Shown one piece after another: positions 11,101 through 19,416 of a stretch of DNA of 64,000 nucleotides (positions are counted from its first letter, which is position 1; every line of letters begins with the position of its first letter). The notes below the pieces were generated by a model. It made no database searches and was not told where the DNA came from. It worked only from the letters and a program-made list of their open reading frames with translations. This DNA is from Streptococcus marmotae. GTDB lineage: Bacteria; Bacillota; Bacilli; Lactobacillales; Streptococcaceae. The stretch is taken from assembly GCF_001623565.1 (NCBI RefSeq), contig NZ_CP015196.1, positions 1,881,501 to 1,945,500 on the forward strand, in the 5' to 3' direction. The position numbers and the translations under genes are program-made.

Positions 11101-13060
11101 AGGTAAGCAAGGACAACCACAAGAAGGAACTCCAACATTTACGGAAGGTGATTCAGAAGTACCATTAAGTGATGAGCCAGCTAAGTTAATTGATCCTAAG
11201 ACAGGAGAGGAAGTAACAAGCGTTACCATTCCAGACGAAGGAACATACACAGTTGATCCAAGTGGTAAAGTAACGTTTACCCCAGAAAAAGGCTTTGTAG
11301 GTAAAGGAACGGGTGTAACGGTTAAACGTACAGATAAAAATGGTACGCCAGTAGATGCTAAGTACACACCAACAGTTGAAGGCGTTACACCGACAGGAAA
11401 AGATGATACGTCAACAGGTAAACAAGGACAACCACAAGAAGGAACTCCGACATTTACGGAAGGTGATTCAGAAGTACCATTAAGTGATGAGCCAGCTAAG
11501 TTAATTGATCCTAAGACAGGAGAAGAAGTAACAAGCGTTACCATTCCAGGCGAAGGAACATACACAGTTGATCCAAGTGGTAAAGTAACGTTTACCCCAG
11601 AAAAAGGCTTTGTAGGTAAAGGAACGGGTGTAACGGTTAAACGTACAGATGCAAATGGTACGCCAGTAAAAGCCAAGTACACACCAACAGTAACACCAGT
11701 GACACCAACAGGTGACAATGATTCTTCAACAGGTAAACAAGGTGAAGAGCAAGAAGGAACCCCAACCTTCAAAAACGGCGATGGTACACCACTTGTTCCA
11801 GATGCTTCTAATCCAGCTAAGTTAATTGATCCTAAGACAGGAGAAGAAGTAACAAGCGTTACAATTCCAGGCGAAGGAACATACACAGTTGATCCAAGTG
11901 GTAAAGTAACGTTCACGCCAGAAAAAGACTTTACAGGAACAGGAACAGGCGTAACAGTTGTTGCTAAAGATAAGAATGGTACACCAGCTAAAGGTGTATA
12001 TACACCAGGAGTTATTCCAAATACTCCTCCAACAGGTGTTTCTCCGACAGTAGTTGTACCACAAGGAAGCACGCCAATCAGTGATAAAGACTTAATTGCT
12101 TCTGTCATTCCAAATGACAAAGAAGATGGTAAAGATGTGACCGTCACGATCAAAGATAATCCAGTTGATTACAATGTACCAGGAGTTTACGAAGTAACCT
12201 TCTTGGTAACTGATAAAGGTGGTCTGACAACAGAAGTTAAGAAGACTGTAGTCGTTACACCAAAACCAGAGAATCCAGCAGTTCCGACAACTCCAATTGT
12301 TGTGGAGCAAGATACACCAATTACACCAGAAGATGTAGCTAAAAATGTGAAGTTGCCAGAAGGTGCCAAGGTGAAAAACGTTGGTAAAATTCCAACAACT
12401 GAAATCCCAGGTGTGAAGCCAAGTGTGACCGTAACGGTTGAATTACCAAATGGTGACTTGGTAGATGTAGAAGTCCCAGTGTTTGTTACACCAAAACCAG
12501 TGGTTCCAAATACGCCACCGACTGGCACCTCCCCACTTGTGACAGTTCCACAAGGAAGCACGCCAATCAGTGATAAAGACTTGATTACTTCTGTCATTCC
12601 AAATGACAAAGAAGACGGCACGGATGTAACCGTCACGATCAAAGATAATCCAGTTGATTACAATGTACCAGGAGTTTACGAAGTAACCTTCTTGGTAACT
12701 GATAAAGGTGGTCTGACAACAGAAGTTAAGAAGACTGTAGTCGTTACACCAAAACCAGAGAATCCAGCAGTACCAACCACTCCAGTGGTACCGGTTGTTC
12801 CGCATTCTCCAGTAGTGCCAACCACTCCAGCGATACCAGTTGCTCCACATTCTCCAGTAACTCCGGCAGTTCCAGCAATATCAGTCATCACTCCTTCTTC
12901 AGAAGTTTCAACGCCAAAAGAAACTCCAGTCAAAGAGAGCGATGCGCAAATGTTGCCAAATACAGGAGATACAGCGGATGGACTAGGTACAATGTACGGC
13001 ATTGTCGCACTAGGTCTTGCTGGTCTGGCACTTCTAGGAAAGCGAAAAAGAGAAGAATAA
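5102..13060 (+). CDS. Giant CshA-type fibrillar adhesin, LPNTG-anchored
   Basis: A 2652-residue surface protein. ATG 5102 follows GGAGG and starts MFKRKKDRFSIRKFKIGVGS, a YSIRK-type signal peptide; the in-frame ATG at 5072 lacks a ribosome site. Residues about 85-145 form a helical FIVAR-like module, followed by a CshA-type non-repetitive globular region (about 290-640) and a GEVEDF segment near 766. Twelve CshA-type fibril repeats of about 105-115 residues span about 935-2300, each with TPTxE/G...STGKQGQ...VTFxPNxDFVGT...AKDANGTP. Two Ig-like domains with a Rib-like domain between them and a Pro-rich wall-spanning stretch follow. The sorting signal is LPNTG at about residue 2618, a hydrophobic helix and KRKREE. 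By family it is a sortase-A-anchored host or bacterial co-adhesion fibril. The near-identical repeats make copy number likely to vary and assembly errors possible. Confidence 0.92.
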   Translation: MFKRKKDRFSIRKFKIGVGSVFLGSLLLVAPQVYADTGEVVEGTPASENTTLELPTNKEEINTEKLEDVSPSSTTTSVRDKVAVDKKVLLDEVAEFEKIKDTDQYVHATNKDSYDQELSRAQAILEKEEAPQEEINQVAASLAQARQALDGVAPVEEVERVAATIYKVAYTDQESGKEVYSASHSVAEKTTLPIDQPKEFHVTVDAKTDLKIQPALQGYKLAENQAETQAALVVERGGRNNLVNFNVVRDDQAAAGNNDIEGHTGFRTIPAEKTPEENIEKLYNPSTAETAKLYEEEAAKDVSSLKAQLNWLDWGDPSAAHNLDGDKLKVGSYYEKEIYPGYVVRVEVVGLKPFNASDTYKKRVEGTEAESTYDPNAINNQAGNKNIPKEVIVKPQNGYSNLLQQGLNAGNKPTIGANGNGGNIGVQFKLKATYLGKEVPANFFLATGEEARGNEAEIFVTDGEPFELLAELSEGKTKGSYFPATDQKDNGGLNDLIRKLKAQPNPEGYEVKYLANVNPEKSRIGIATTLDGKQVVFGDGIGTRVAGPNVTERWRRSVPLIVSRNAKTAELYIISNGQQSLMMGVAVFDEGDAPESYGPVAHMISDKVVQPYLGSKKADLDITDPSNLKVDFETDDLFNTGDEGVRQLVGEDKVHRTGSGKETYILHKAHDKTYTLEFKASNGAEASDAEQPTAYAYAWADFNNNGKFDEGERSELVTVNNATGDYQFTWNNVPQMVDPSVRKVAVRARIAKNQNDIAKPTGIAYSGEVEDFQVQVTHPPRGDKEETKGYVGEKQTINVEYIVGGTNPVKDTSGNGRVEFTAYGRQDYDFDTDNLIEDSAEVKIVAPNGDLVDSWKEPGQGTYTIEGKKITFTPEVTFTGKAKGVVLRVTDKNGASTGWEAADRNASETKLENVNNGSHTIETKTMDAVYIPEVINNKPKGKPAETEGPQGVAQTTDAKAMFKEYTTDDQGAPTDTVTDKESLKLDSLTLLNASGEPTTSVTVDGQGTYTLADGVIKFQPLPTFTGTATPVKVRIADASGDQAETTYTPTVKPIKPTAVESTTSGIQGAKQTSPIVFGDDSQPNSVNFKAGAESAPIDKSTITLLNAEGEPATSVEAVDETGKKVGTYKLDGETVVFTPNKDFVGTPVAVTVQAKDANGTPVTTTYTPTVEGVTPTGKDDTSTGKQGQPQEGTPTFTEGDPAVPVNISAENPAKFIDPTTGEPTEKTELPAKDKDGKEVGKYTIDPKTGKVTFQPNPDFVGTAEPVTVQAKDANGTPAEATYTPTVEGVTPTGKPVDSTGKQGQPQEGTPTFTEGDPAVPVEISADNPATFYDPVTKQPITDTTIPAMKDGKEVGKYTIDPKTGKVTFQPNPDFVGTAEPVTVQAKDANGTPAEATYTPTVEGVTPTGKPVDSTGKQGQPQEGTPTFTEGDPAVPVEISADNPATFYDPVTKQPITDTTIPAMKDGKQVGTYTIDPKTGKVTFQPNPDFVGTAEPVTVQAKDANGTPAEATYTPTVTAVTPAGKPVDSTGKQGQPQEGTPTFTEGDPAVPVEISADNPATFYDPVTKQPITDTTIPAMKDGKQVGTYTIDPKTGKVTFQPNPDFVGTAEPVTVQAKDANGTPAEATYTPTVEGVTPTGKPAESTGKQGQPQEGTPTFTEGDPAVPVNISAENPAKFIDPTTGEPTEKTELPAKDKDGKEVGKYTIDPKTGKVTFQPNPDFVGTAEPVTVQAKDANGTPATATYTPTVEGVTPTAEPAATTGIQGAKQTSPIVFDKDDTAKSVNFKDGDPDVKVDPESVTLLDAEGNPAESVTVTDKEGKPVGTYTIETGENGKKAVVFTPEKDFVGEAPAVTLQAKDVNGTAVTTTYEPTVTPVKPTGESAVSTGKQGQTQEGTPTFTEGDPAVPVEISEDNPAKFIDPETGKETDATELPAKDKDGKEVGKYKIDPATGKVTFTPNKDFVGTPVPVKVQAKDANGTPATATYTPTVTAVTPTGNPAESTGKQGQPQEGTPTFTEGDSEVPLSDEPAKLIDPKTGEEVTSVTIPDEGTYTVDPSGKVTFTPEKGFVGKGTGVTVKRTDKNGTPVDAKYTPTVEGVTPTGKDDTSTGKQGQPQEGTPTFTEGDSEVPLSDEPAKLIDPKTGEEVTSVTIPGEGTYTVDPSGKVTFTPEKGFVGKGTGVTVKRTDANGTPVKAKYTPTVTPVTPTGDNDSSTGKQGEEQEGTPTFKNGDGTPLVPDASNPAKLIDPKTGEEVTSVTIPGEGTYTVDPSGKVTFTPEKDFTGTGTGVTVVAKDKNGTPAKGVYTPGVIPNTPPTGVSPTVVVPQGSTPISDKDLIASVIPNDKEDGKDVTVTIKDNPVDYNVPGVYEVTFLVTDKGGLTTEVKKTVVVTPKPENPAVPTTPIVVEQDTPITPEDVAKNVKLPEGAKVKNVGKIPTTEIPGVKPSVTVTVELPNGDLVDVEVPVFVTPKPVVPNTPPTGTSPLVTVPQGSTPISDKDLITSVIPNDKEDGTDVTVTIKDNPVDYNVPGVYEVTFLVTDKGGLTTEVKKTVVVTPKPENPAVPTTPVVPVVPHSPVVPTTPAIPVAPHSPVTPAVPAISVITPSSEVSTPKETPVKESDAQMLPNTGDTADGLGTMYGIVALGLAGLALLGKRKREE
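7908..12005 (+). repeat. Array of twelve CshA-type fibril repeats (period about 345 bp)
   Basis: The repeats are in frame inside the adhesin. Units 3-7 (about 8620-10340) are almost identical at DNA level with a 345-bp period. They alternate between two cassettes, one coding IDPTTGEPTEK and one coding YDPVTKQPITD. Units 10 and 11 are a second nearly identical pair (SEVPLSDEPAKLIDP). Units 2 and 8 form a third type (GIQGAKQTSPIVF). Confidence 0.9.
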
Positions 13061-13240
13061 GGAATCTATTCTAGCGTTAGCAGATGAGATGCCCCTCATT
13101 CTTATAGAATGATAAGACGAAGAGGGCAGGAAAGGCGGCATTTAGCCTACCTTGTCTTCTCACTTGTGCTCATCATATATCGTTCATTACTTCATTAATC
13201 AAGTCATCGTAGAACGAGATTATCAAGTTTCTCTATCAAG

Positions 13241-13272
13241 ACCGAGAGGGATGCTTCTACTTCCCTCTTGGT
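13241..13272. other. 11-bp hairpin between the two adhesin genes
   Basis: ACCGAGAGGGA, a 10-base loop and TCCCTCTTGGT pair with one G-U. There is no T run, so it is not a standard terminator. The rest of the 444-bp intergenic region (13061-13504) holds the AT tract below and no convincing ORF or promoter. Confidence 0.5.
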
Positions 13273-13293
13273 TCATTGGTGGAGTATATGGTT

Positions 13294-13328
<35 letters not shown>

Positions 13329-13504
13329 TTACGCATGTATGTAATTATGTATGTATATATGAGAAGGATACCGAACTACATTAGTAACGTTTGAGACTGA
13401 TAAACGAAAATAGCTGATTGAATATCAATGATGGATGTACAAGAGATAATGAACGAATGAATACTTGATAAAACACTTAAATAGTTTTATTAAAGGAGAG
13501 AAAA

Positions 13505-16500
13505 ATGAATTTAAATAAAAAACAAAAATTTGCAATTCGGAAATTGACAATAGGCGTCTGTTCTGTCGTGTTTGGCATTCTTATGACAACACCAGCAGTT
13601 TTAGCTCAAGAAAATACGACTGCATCAGGAGATGATTCTACTACAGCGGCTTCGAGCGTTGCAGAAACGAATAAGGTGGCAGAGAATCCGGAGCTTACTG
13701 AACCTAAAGCCGAGGATGGACAAGTTCCGAAAAATCCTACTTCACAGGGCTTTATGGTCAATGAAGAAACTCGTGAAGTAGCTGAAACAACTCCTTGGCG
13801 GGACTCGTTTGACAAAGGGGATTTTGACGATGCAGTTGAAAAAACAGCAGAGCGTGAACATGTACTAGGCTTCTATCCACAAAAGGGTGAGCCACCAGTT
13901 GAGGGTAAAGAAGAGATTGGTTCTATTCGTTACAAATGGAAAGAAAAAGAAGTAACGAAAGGAGAAGAATATGAAGGCTGGACCTTGAAGTCTGGTAATA
14001 GCTTTAACGTTGTTCAACCTGAAACTCCAGAGTATATCAAGCAAAATATGGAACGCTACCAACGGAGAAAGGTGACAGGTGATAAGGGTGAAGTTTCGTA
14101 TGTTATCGAAAAAATCGATCCGTATGAATTGGGTGACAAGGATAAGTCTAAGGTTTATGAGATAAATAAAGCTGATGTATTGAAAAAAACGGACGGTATT
14201 TCTGGAGAGGGTTATTTAATTAAGGGAACACCAAAACCAGCGAGTATTGCTGCAGAAAGTGCTTCTATTGCCCCTACAAATTACTATCGTAGTCCAACTT
14301 CTACACGTTTTGTAGAGTTGAAAAACCAAGGAACTGAGATTCAATCGCAACTTTATAAAGTCAATCCAAATTCAACCATTCGGTTCCATTTCTCTTATAA
14401 GGGAGCTTTTGATAGCTGGGAGCAACGTTCAGGAGATGGTGAACAAGGGATTGGTTACCTTGTGGATCAAGACGGGAATGTTTTAACAACAGCAGATGGC
14501 AAAACGACTGAAATTGTCAATTTAGGTGGAGGTGTCTTTGGTTATAGTGAAGGAGGTGCTTTCTACAAAATTCCTGAAAATGTAACAGGTGTCCGTATGG
14601 TGCTGAAAGCTGGCGAAAAATCAAAACTTTATCCAAATCATCAGGATGCTGGATATATCTTTGATAACGTCGGTCTTGAGCTTGGAGCTGCGTTGAACCA
14701 TAAACAGACTTTGACAAAGATTCCTAAAGAAGGTGCTAATGTTACTGGAGAGGGAACTTACGGAAAAGATGATGTTTATACTCGTGGTGATAAGATTAAG
14801 TATGTACTGAACGTGAAAAACGAAGGCGGGATTACTGCTGCTAACGTTAAGACGAAAATCGTCGTGCCAGAAGGGGTTTCTCTGGATGGACCATTACCGG
14901 CAGGATACACCTATGATGAGGCAAGTCGCACTATTACCGTTCCTGATGCTGTTTACGGTGCTTCAGGTGATCTATCAAATGGGTTCCAAGATTATTCGGC
15001 AGGACCAGCTTTAGCTGTTATGAAGAGTCGAGACATCACCTTGAACTTCAAGGTTGATGATAATACTGACAAGCAAGGAGTCTTCTTTAAAGCGACGACA
15101 ACCTATACCAATAGTACTTATACATGGAGTAATGGTGTCTCTGTCAGAGGTTCTGTAACGTCACAAGAGGGTCTCACAGGACCACAACAACCACTTTATA
15201 TTGATACCAAAGCACCAGTTGCGCCAATTGTAGACTCTATCAATACTGCAGCTAAGGTCATTCCAGTGGATGTGACAGCAGCAGAAAAAGAAAATACAGA
15301 AGAATACACAGACGGTGGCGGAATTAAGTTGAAACTTTCTGTTATCGATCCAGCTTCTCCTGATACACCTATTTTCACAGTTGAAGCAACCAGAGATGAC
15401 AAGGGTGTTTGGACTTTACCAAATGGAACTGTCGTAGAAAAAAATGCAGAAGGTAAATTAGAACTTCCAGTTCCAGAAGGAACAAAATTGAAAGAGTCTG
15501 AGTTATCAATTGTAGCGACGATTCAAGATAAGTATAAAAACGAATCTGGAGCAACAAAAGCAAACATCACTAACAAAGCCCCAGAATTTGAGGTACCAAC
15601 AGCTGATAAGCCAGCTGATCCAATCGAAAAAGGATCTACATTTACAGATGACCAAATCAAAGCCTTGGTAACGAACATTACAGATGAGGAAGACGATTCG
15701 GATAAAGCTGATACGAAAGAAATTGGCGCCGTTATGATTGTTGATAAAGGTGGCTTTGATCCGAATAAAGTAGACGAGTACACGATTAAAGTATCTGTAA
15801 CCGATAGCGATGGTAAAAAAACCGAGAAAACATTCGTCTTGAAAGTAGAAGATAAAACAGCTCCAAAAGCTCCTACAATTGGTACAGTTGATACGGCAGC
15901 AACCAAAGTTCCAGTAACACCAAAAGATGATGACGTGACCTCTGTTGCTGTTACCTTCCCAGGGGAGAAAGATCCTGTTATCGTAGAGAAAGACAAAGAA
16001 GGAGTCTGGAAACTTCCTGACGGAACAGAAGTTTCAGTAGATGAAAGTGGAGCACTTCAAGTACCAGTTCCAGCAGATGCTAAGCTTGTACCAGGTGACG
16101 ACAAGATTACAGCAACAGCGACAGATGCTTCAAAGAATACATCTGACGAAGGTAAAGGCAAAATCACCAACGAAAAGCCAGTTGTAACAGCCAAAGATCA
16201 AACTGCTGAAACTGGTAAATCAGTTGATTTGACAAAAGACGTTGTGATTACAGATAAAGAAGACGATGCTTCAGATCAGGATGCTAAGACTACACAACCT
16301 CCAACCTATCTCATTGTGAAACCGGATGGAAGCAAGGTAACCTTAACAAAAGAGGAAGCAAAAGCCTTTGTCCCAGATCAAGCAGGTGAACACACCGTGA
16401 CGATTGTGACTCGCGATAGTGATGGTTTAGAAGGTAGTACGACAGTTAAGTTGGATGTTGTAACCGCTGCTCCAAAACCAAAACCAAGCCTTGACAAAGA

Positions 16501-18409
16501 CAAGTATCAACCAGGTGTTGGAATTGTCACAGTTCCCCAAGGCACTCGGATTACCAATGATGATGTCCTCGGTAAAGTCACTATTCCAGAAGGTTCAGGA
16601 GGTACTGCAGTTGTTACAGGTATGATTCCAAGTACTGACCAACCAGGCGATAAAGGTACTGTTACAGTCGTTGTGACATACCCAGATGGTAGCAGCGATT
16701 CAGTTGAAGTACCCGTGAAGGTTACCGAAGTTCCAAAACCAGTTGAAGAAAAGGACAAAGACAAGTATCAACCAGGTGTCGGTATTGTTACAGTTCCCCA
16801 AGGCACTCGGATTACCAATGATGATGTCCTCGGTAAAGTCACTATTCCAGAAGGTTCAGGAGGTACTGCAGTTGTTACAGGTATGATTCCAAGTACTGAC
16901 CAACCAGGCGATAAAGGTACTGTTACAGTCGTTGTGACATACCCAGATGGTAGCAGCGATTCAGTTGAAGTACCCGTGAAGGTTACCGAAGTTCCAAAAC
17001 CAGTTGAAGAAAAGGACAAAGACAAGTATCAACCAGGTGTTGGAATTGTCACAGTTCCCCAAGGCACTCGGATTACCAATGATGATGTCCTCGGTAAAGT
17101 CACTATTCCAGAAGGTTCAGGAGGTACTGCAGTTGTTACAGGTATGATTCCAAGTACTGACCAACCAGGCGATAAAGGTACTGTTACAGTCGTTGTGACA
17201 TACCCAGATGGTAGCAGCGATTCAGTTGAAGTACCCGTGAAGGTTACCGAAGTTCCAAAACCAGTTGAAGAAAAGGACAAAGACAAGTATCAACCAGGTG
17301 TCGGTATTGTTACAGTTCCCCAAGGCACTCGGATTACCAATGATGATGTCCTCGGTAAAGTCACTATTCCAGAAGGTTCAGGAGGTACTGCAGTTGTTAC
17401 AGGTATGATTCCAAGTACTGACCAACCAGGCGATAAAGGTACTGTTACAGTCGTTGTGACATACCCAGATGGTAGCAGCGATTCAGTTGAAGTACCCGTG
17501 AAGGTTACCGAAGTTCCAAAACCAGTTGAAGAAAAGGACAAAGACAAGTATCAACCAGGTGTTGGAATTGTCACAGTTCCCCAAGGCACTCGGATTACCA
17601 ATGATGATGTCCTCGGTAAAGTCACTATTCCAGAAGGTTCAGGAGGTACTGCAGTTGTTACAGGTATGATTCCAAGTACTGACCAACCAGGCGATAAAGG
17701 TACTGTTACAGTCGTTGTGACATACCCAGATGGTAGCAGCGATTCAGTTGAAGTACCCGTGAAGGTTACCGAAGTTCCAAAACCAGTTGAAGAAAAGGAC
17801 AAAGACAAGTATCAACCAGGTGTTGGAATTGTTACAGTTCCCCAAGGCACTCGGATTACCAATGATGATGTCCTCGGTAAAGTCACTATTCCAGAAGGTT
17901 CAGGAGGTACTGCAGTTGTTACAGGTATGATTCCAAGTACTGACCAACCAGGCGATAAAGGTACTGTTACAGTCGTTGTGACTTACCCAGATGGTAGCAG
18001 CGATTCAGTTGAAGTACCTGTAGTGGTCACTGAGAAGACAAATTACCCATCAATAGGTTCAACTCAAGGTGGTCATTCTAGTCATAATAATCAGATACCT
18101 ACCCCATCGTCTACTAATAGCTCTACTCTAAATCATAAGGGGAATGTGGACGTTTCCAATAGTCCTGTGCTTAATAACAATATCGTTTCTAAAGCAGATA
18201 CAAAACGGGCAACTATTACAGATAGCAAGAAAGCAGATGCTCCAGAAGCTTCTTCGGCAAATTCTGATATGAATTCTATGAAAGATCAGGAGAAACGTTT
18301 ACCAGATACTGGTGATGCTGCTGCGCATCATGAATTTATCTATGTTGCGACTGCGCTTAGTCTAGCAGCTTTAGGTATGGTTGGCAAAAAAAGGAAAGGA
18401 GAAGAATAG
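13505..18409 (+). CDS. LPDTG-anchored surface protein with six Rib-like repeats
   Basis: A 1634-residue wall-anchored protein. The start follows AAAGGAGAG. The N-terminus FAIRKLTIGVCSVVFG is a YSIRK-type signal. Residues about 75-400 form a non-repetitive region with a possible beta-sandwich segment. A DUF11-like stretch (about 415-560, KIKYVLNVKNEGG) and several Ig-like segments rich in DTKAPxAP and VTATD follow. Residues 997-1510 hold six 87-residue Rib-like repeats (YPDGSSDSVEVPV core). A Ser/Asn-rich linker precedes LPDTG (about residue 1599), a hydrophobic helix and KKRKGEE. By family it is anchored by sortase and probably binds host or neighbouring bacterial surfaces; the ligand cannot be deduced. 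It probably has its own promoter downstream of the CshA-like gene. Confidence 0.9.
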   Translation: MNLNKKQKFAIRKLTIGVCSVVFGILMTTPAVLAQENTTASGDDSTTAASSVAETNKVAENPELTEPKAEDGQVPKNPTSQGFMVNEETREVAETTPWRDSFDKGDFDDAVEKTAEREHVLGFYPQKGEPPVEGKEEIGSIRYKWKEKEVTKGEEYEGWTLKSGNSFNVVQPETPEYIKQNMERYQRRKVTGDKGEVSYVIEKIDPYELGDKDKSKVYEINKADVLKKTDGISGEGYLIKGTPKPASIAAESASIAPTNYYRSPTSTRFVELKNQGTEIQSQLYKVNPNSTIRFHFSYKGAFDSWEQRSGDGEQGIGYLVDQDGNVLTTADGKTTEIVNLGGGVFGYSEGGAFYKIPENVTGVRMVLKAGEKSKLYPNHQDAGYIFDNVGLELGAALNHKQTLTKIPKEGANVTGEGTYGKDDVYTRGDKIKYVLNVKNEGGITAANVKTKIVVPEGVSLDGPLPAGYTYDEASRTITVPDAVYGASGDLSNGFQDYSAGPALAVMKSRDITLNFKVDDNTDKQGVFFKATTTYTNSTYTWSNGVSVRGSVTSQEGLTGPQQPLYIDTKAPVAPIVDSINTAAKVIPVDVTAAEKENTEEYTDGGGIKLKLSVIDPASPDTPIFTVEATRDDKGVWTLPNGTVVEKNAEGKLELPVPEGTKLKESELSIVATIQDKYKNESGATKANITNKAPEFEVPTADKPADPIEKGSTFTDDQIKALVTNITDEEDDSDKADTKEIGAVMIVDKGGFDPNKVDEYTIKVSVTDSDGKKTEKTFVLKVEDKTAPKAPTIGTVDTAATKVPVTPKDDDVTSVAVTFPGEKDPVIVEKDKEGVWKLPDGTEVSVDESGALQVPVPADAKLVPGDDKITATATDASKNTSDEGKGKITNEKPVVTAKDQTAETGKSVDLTKDVVITDKEDDASDQDAKTTQPPTYLIVKPDGSKVTLTKEEAKAFVPDQAGEHTVTIVTRDSDGLEGSTTVKLDVVTAAPKPKPSLDKDKYQPGVGIVTVPQGTRITNDDVLGKVTIPEGSGGTAVVTGMIPSTDQPGDKGTVTVVVTYPDGSSDSVEVPVKVTEVPKPVEEKDKDKYQPGVGIVTVPQGTRITNDDVLGKVTIPEGSGGTAVVTGMIPSTDQPGDKGTVTVVVTYPDGSSDSVEVPVKVTEVPKPVEEKDKDKYQPGVGIVTVPQGTRITNDDVLGKVTIPEGSGGTAVVTGMIPSTDQPGDKGTVTVVVTYPDGSSDSVEVPVKVTEVPKPVEEKDKDKYQPGVGIVTVPQGTRITNDDVLGKVTIPEGSGGTAVVTGMIPSTDQPGDKGTVTVVVTYPDGSSDSVEVPVKVTEVPKPVEEKDKDKYQPGVGIVTVPQGTRITNDDVLGKVTIPEGSGGTAVVTGMIPSTDQPGDKGTVTVVVTYPDGSSDSVEVPVKVTEVPKPVEEKDKDKYQPGVGIVTVPQGTRITNDDVLGKVTIPEGSGGTAVVTGMIPSTDQPGDKGTVTVVVTYPDGSSDSVEVPVVVTEKTNYPSIGSTQGGHSSHNNQIPTPSSTNSSTLNHKGNVDVSNSPVLNNNIVSKADTKRATITDSKKADAPEASSANSDMNSMKDQEKRLPDTGDAAAHHEFIYVATALSLAALGMVGKKRKGEE
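16493..18058 (+). repeat. Six tandem 261-bp Rib-like repeats in an A-B-A-B-A-hybrid pattern
   Basis: Units start at about 16493, 16754, 17015, 17276, 17537 and 17798. Units 1, 3 and 5 carry GTTGGAATTGTCACA; units 2 and 4 carry GTCGGTATTGTTACA; unit 6 carries GTTGGAATTGTTACA, a mixture of both. The last unit also has its own silent change (GTGACTTACCC). The encoded residues are identical until unit 6 diverges near its end. Confidence 0.95.
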
Positions 18410-18415
18410 CGAAAG

Positions 18416-18601
18416 ATGAAAGAGCAAGAATCTAGTTTGTGGTATGACAGTAGAACATTCATTTGTAAAAGATGTGGCCGAAAAGTAACTACTATCCAAG
18501 GAAAATTGGATCGTAGGACTGTGTTTTGTAGTGCTCTTTGTAGCAGACGCTATTGGCGACATCCTGATAGACGACGTCGAGCAAGTGAATGTGTCTCATG
18601 A
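18416..18601 (+). CDS. Small Cys-rich protein, possible zinc finger
   Basis: A 61-residue ORF starting six bases after the adhesin stop and ending just before a good terminator. It has a CKRCG pair near residue 17 and a CSALC pair near residue 38, spaced like a treble-clef or zinc-ribbon site, and a basic RHPDRRRRAS tail. AGGAG lies about 15 bases upstream, a long spacing. The position suggests co-transcription with the adhesin. I do not recognise the family. Confidence 0.5.
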   Translation: MKEQESSLWYDSRTFICKRCGRKVTTIQGKLDRRTVFCSALCSRRYWRHPDRRRRASECVS

Positions 18602-18620
18602 CAATCTAATGATTTTTAAG

Positions 18621-18646
18621 GGAGAAGGCAAATGTCTTCTCTTTTT
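18621..18646 (+). terminator. Intrinsic terminator of the adhesin/small-protein unit
   Basis: GAGAAGGC pairs with GTCTTCTC (one G-U) around a short loop, followed by TTTTT. Confidence 0.75.
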
Positions 18647-18680
18647 CTATTGGATAGACTGTCAATAGCAAAACAAAGTA

Positions 18681-18710
18681 TTGGAAACCGCTTCCAAACT
18701 GTGATATGAT
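18681..18710 (+). promoter_or_regulatory. Candidate promoter with overlapping cre-like site for the thioesterase
   Basis: -35 TTGGAA (18681), 18-bp spacer, -10 TATGAT (18705). GGAAACCGCTTCCA at 18683-18696 matches the cre consensus TGAAARCGYTTYCA at 12 of 14 positions and overlaps the -35, so repression by CcpA is plausible. Confidence 0.5.
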
Positions 18711-18746
18711 GAAACTATACTACAAATTGTAGATGGGAGAACAATA

Positions 18747-19232
18747 ATGATTCAAGTTGATAAAAAAATTTCTATCCAAGATACATATGGCGATCGCTTT
18801 CAGCATTGTTGGGGCTGTGGACCTCAAAACGATAACGGATTGCATGCGAAGTCTTATCCAAGCGCTAATGGTGAACAGTGTATTATGACTTATACGCCAA
18901 ATGGGCAATACACTGGTGGTGTTCCTGCAAATATTTTTGGCGGACTTATTGCTATTTTATTTGACTGTCACGGCACAGCGTCAGCAGCTTGGTTTGCGCA
19001 CAAGCATAAGGGTCTTGAATTGACAGAGGAGACGGTGATTAGGCGTTTTATTACAGCAAGATTAGAAGTGGATTTCAAAAAGCCACTTCCCATCCATGAA
19101 GAAATCATAGTTACGTCAGAAGTCGAAGAAATAGGCGAGAGAAAGGTGATTGTCAGAATGGAGATGGAGGCAGCAGGAGAAGTTCGTGCCAAAGCTAGAA
19201 TGGTGGCAGTTGCAGTAAAAGACCATATGTGA
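18747..19232 (+). CDS. Hotdog-fold thioesterase (PaaI-like)
   Basis: A 161-residue single hotdog domain starting after GGGAG. An N-terminal CWGCG segment is followed by the typical helix region GGLIAILFDCHGTASAAW (about residues 65-83) and the strand RRFITARLEVDFKKPLP. This family hydrolyses acyl-CoA thioesters. It lies just upstream of the acyl-CoA dehydrogenase operon and has its own promoter and cre-like site, so it may release short-chain acids or relieve CoA sequestration during PHA or short-chain acyl metabolism. The substrate is unproven, and the CxxC-like N-terminus is unusual for PaaI itself. Confidence 0.75.
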   Translation: MIQVDKKISIQDTYGDRFQHCWGCGPQNDNGLHAKSYPSANGEQCIMTYTPNGQYTGGVPANIFGGLIAILFDCHGTASAAWFAHKHKGLELTEETVIRRFITARLEVDFKKPLPIHEEIIVTSEVEEIGERKVIVRMEMEAAGEVRAKARMVAVAVKDHM

Positions 19233-19254
19233 GAAAGAAGAAGTGGATTCTATT

Positions 19255-19296
19255 GTGGTTTCTAAGAAATCACGGTGGAGGTCTGCTCTTTTTTTT
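19255..19296 (+). terminator. Probable terminator after the thioesterase
   Basis: An 8-bp hairpin GTGGTTTC/GAAATCAC with a 3-base loop. An eight-T run follows 15 bases later. The distance makes this a weaker call. The rest of the 288-bp gap to the next gene holds the regulatory elements listed next. Confidence 0.45.
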
Positions 19297-19416
19297 AGAG
19301 TTGTTTGATGATGTGCTGGTGCATTTGCCTAGAATTATTCAGGTGAGCAGGGATAGTTGCTTTTGAACGTACTTGTGAAAAATCCTTCAAACTCTATCAG
19401 TTTTGCTAATAAGTTG

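Noticed and set aside
11047-12153. 368-codon open frame on the minus strand inside the CshA-type repeats
   Set aside because: It is antisense to the Thr/Pro/Gly-rich repeats, repeats with the same period as the adhesin and has no ribosome site; composition of the sense gene keeps this frame open.
16507-17808. Five identical 85-codon minus-strand frames
   Set aside because: They are shadows of the 261-bp Rib-like repeats, without start signals.
16493-18058. CRISPR-like array
   Set aside because: Units are 261 bp, in frame and contiguous, with no short repeat/spacer structure.
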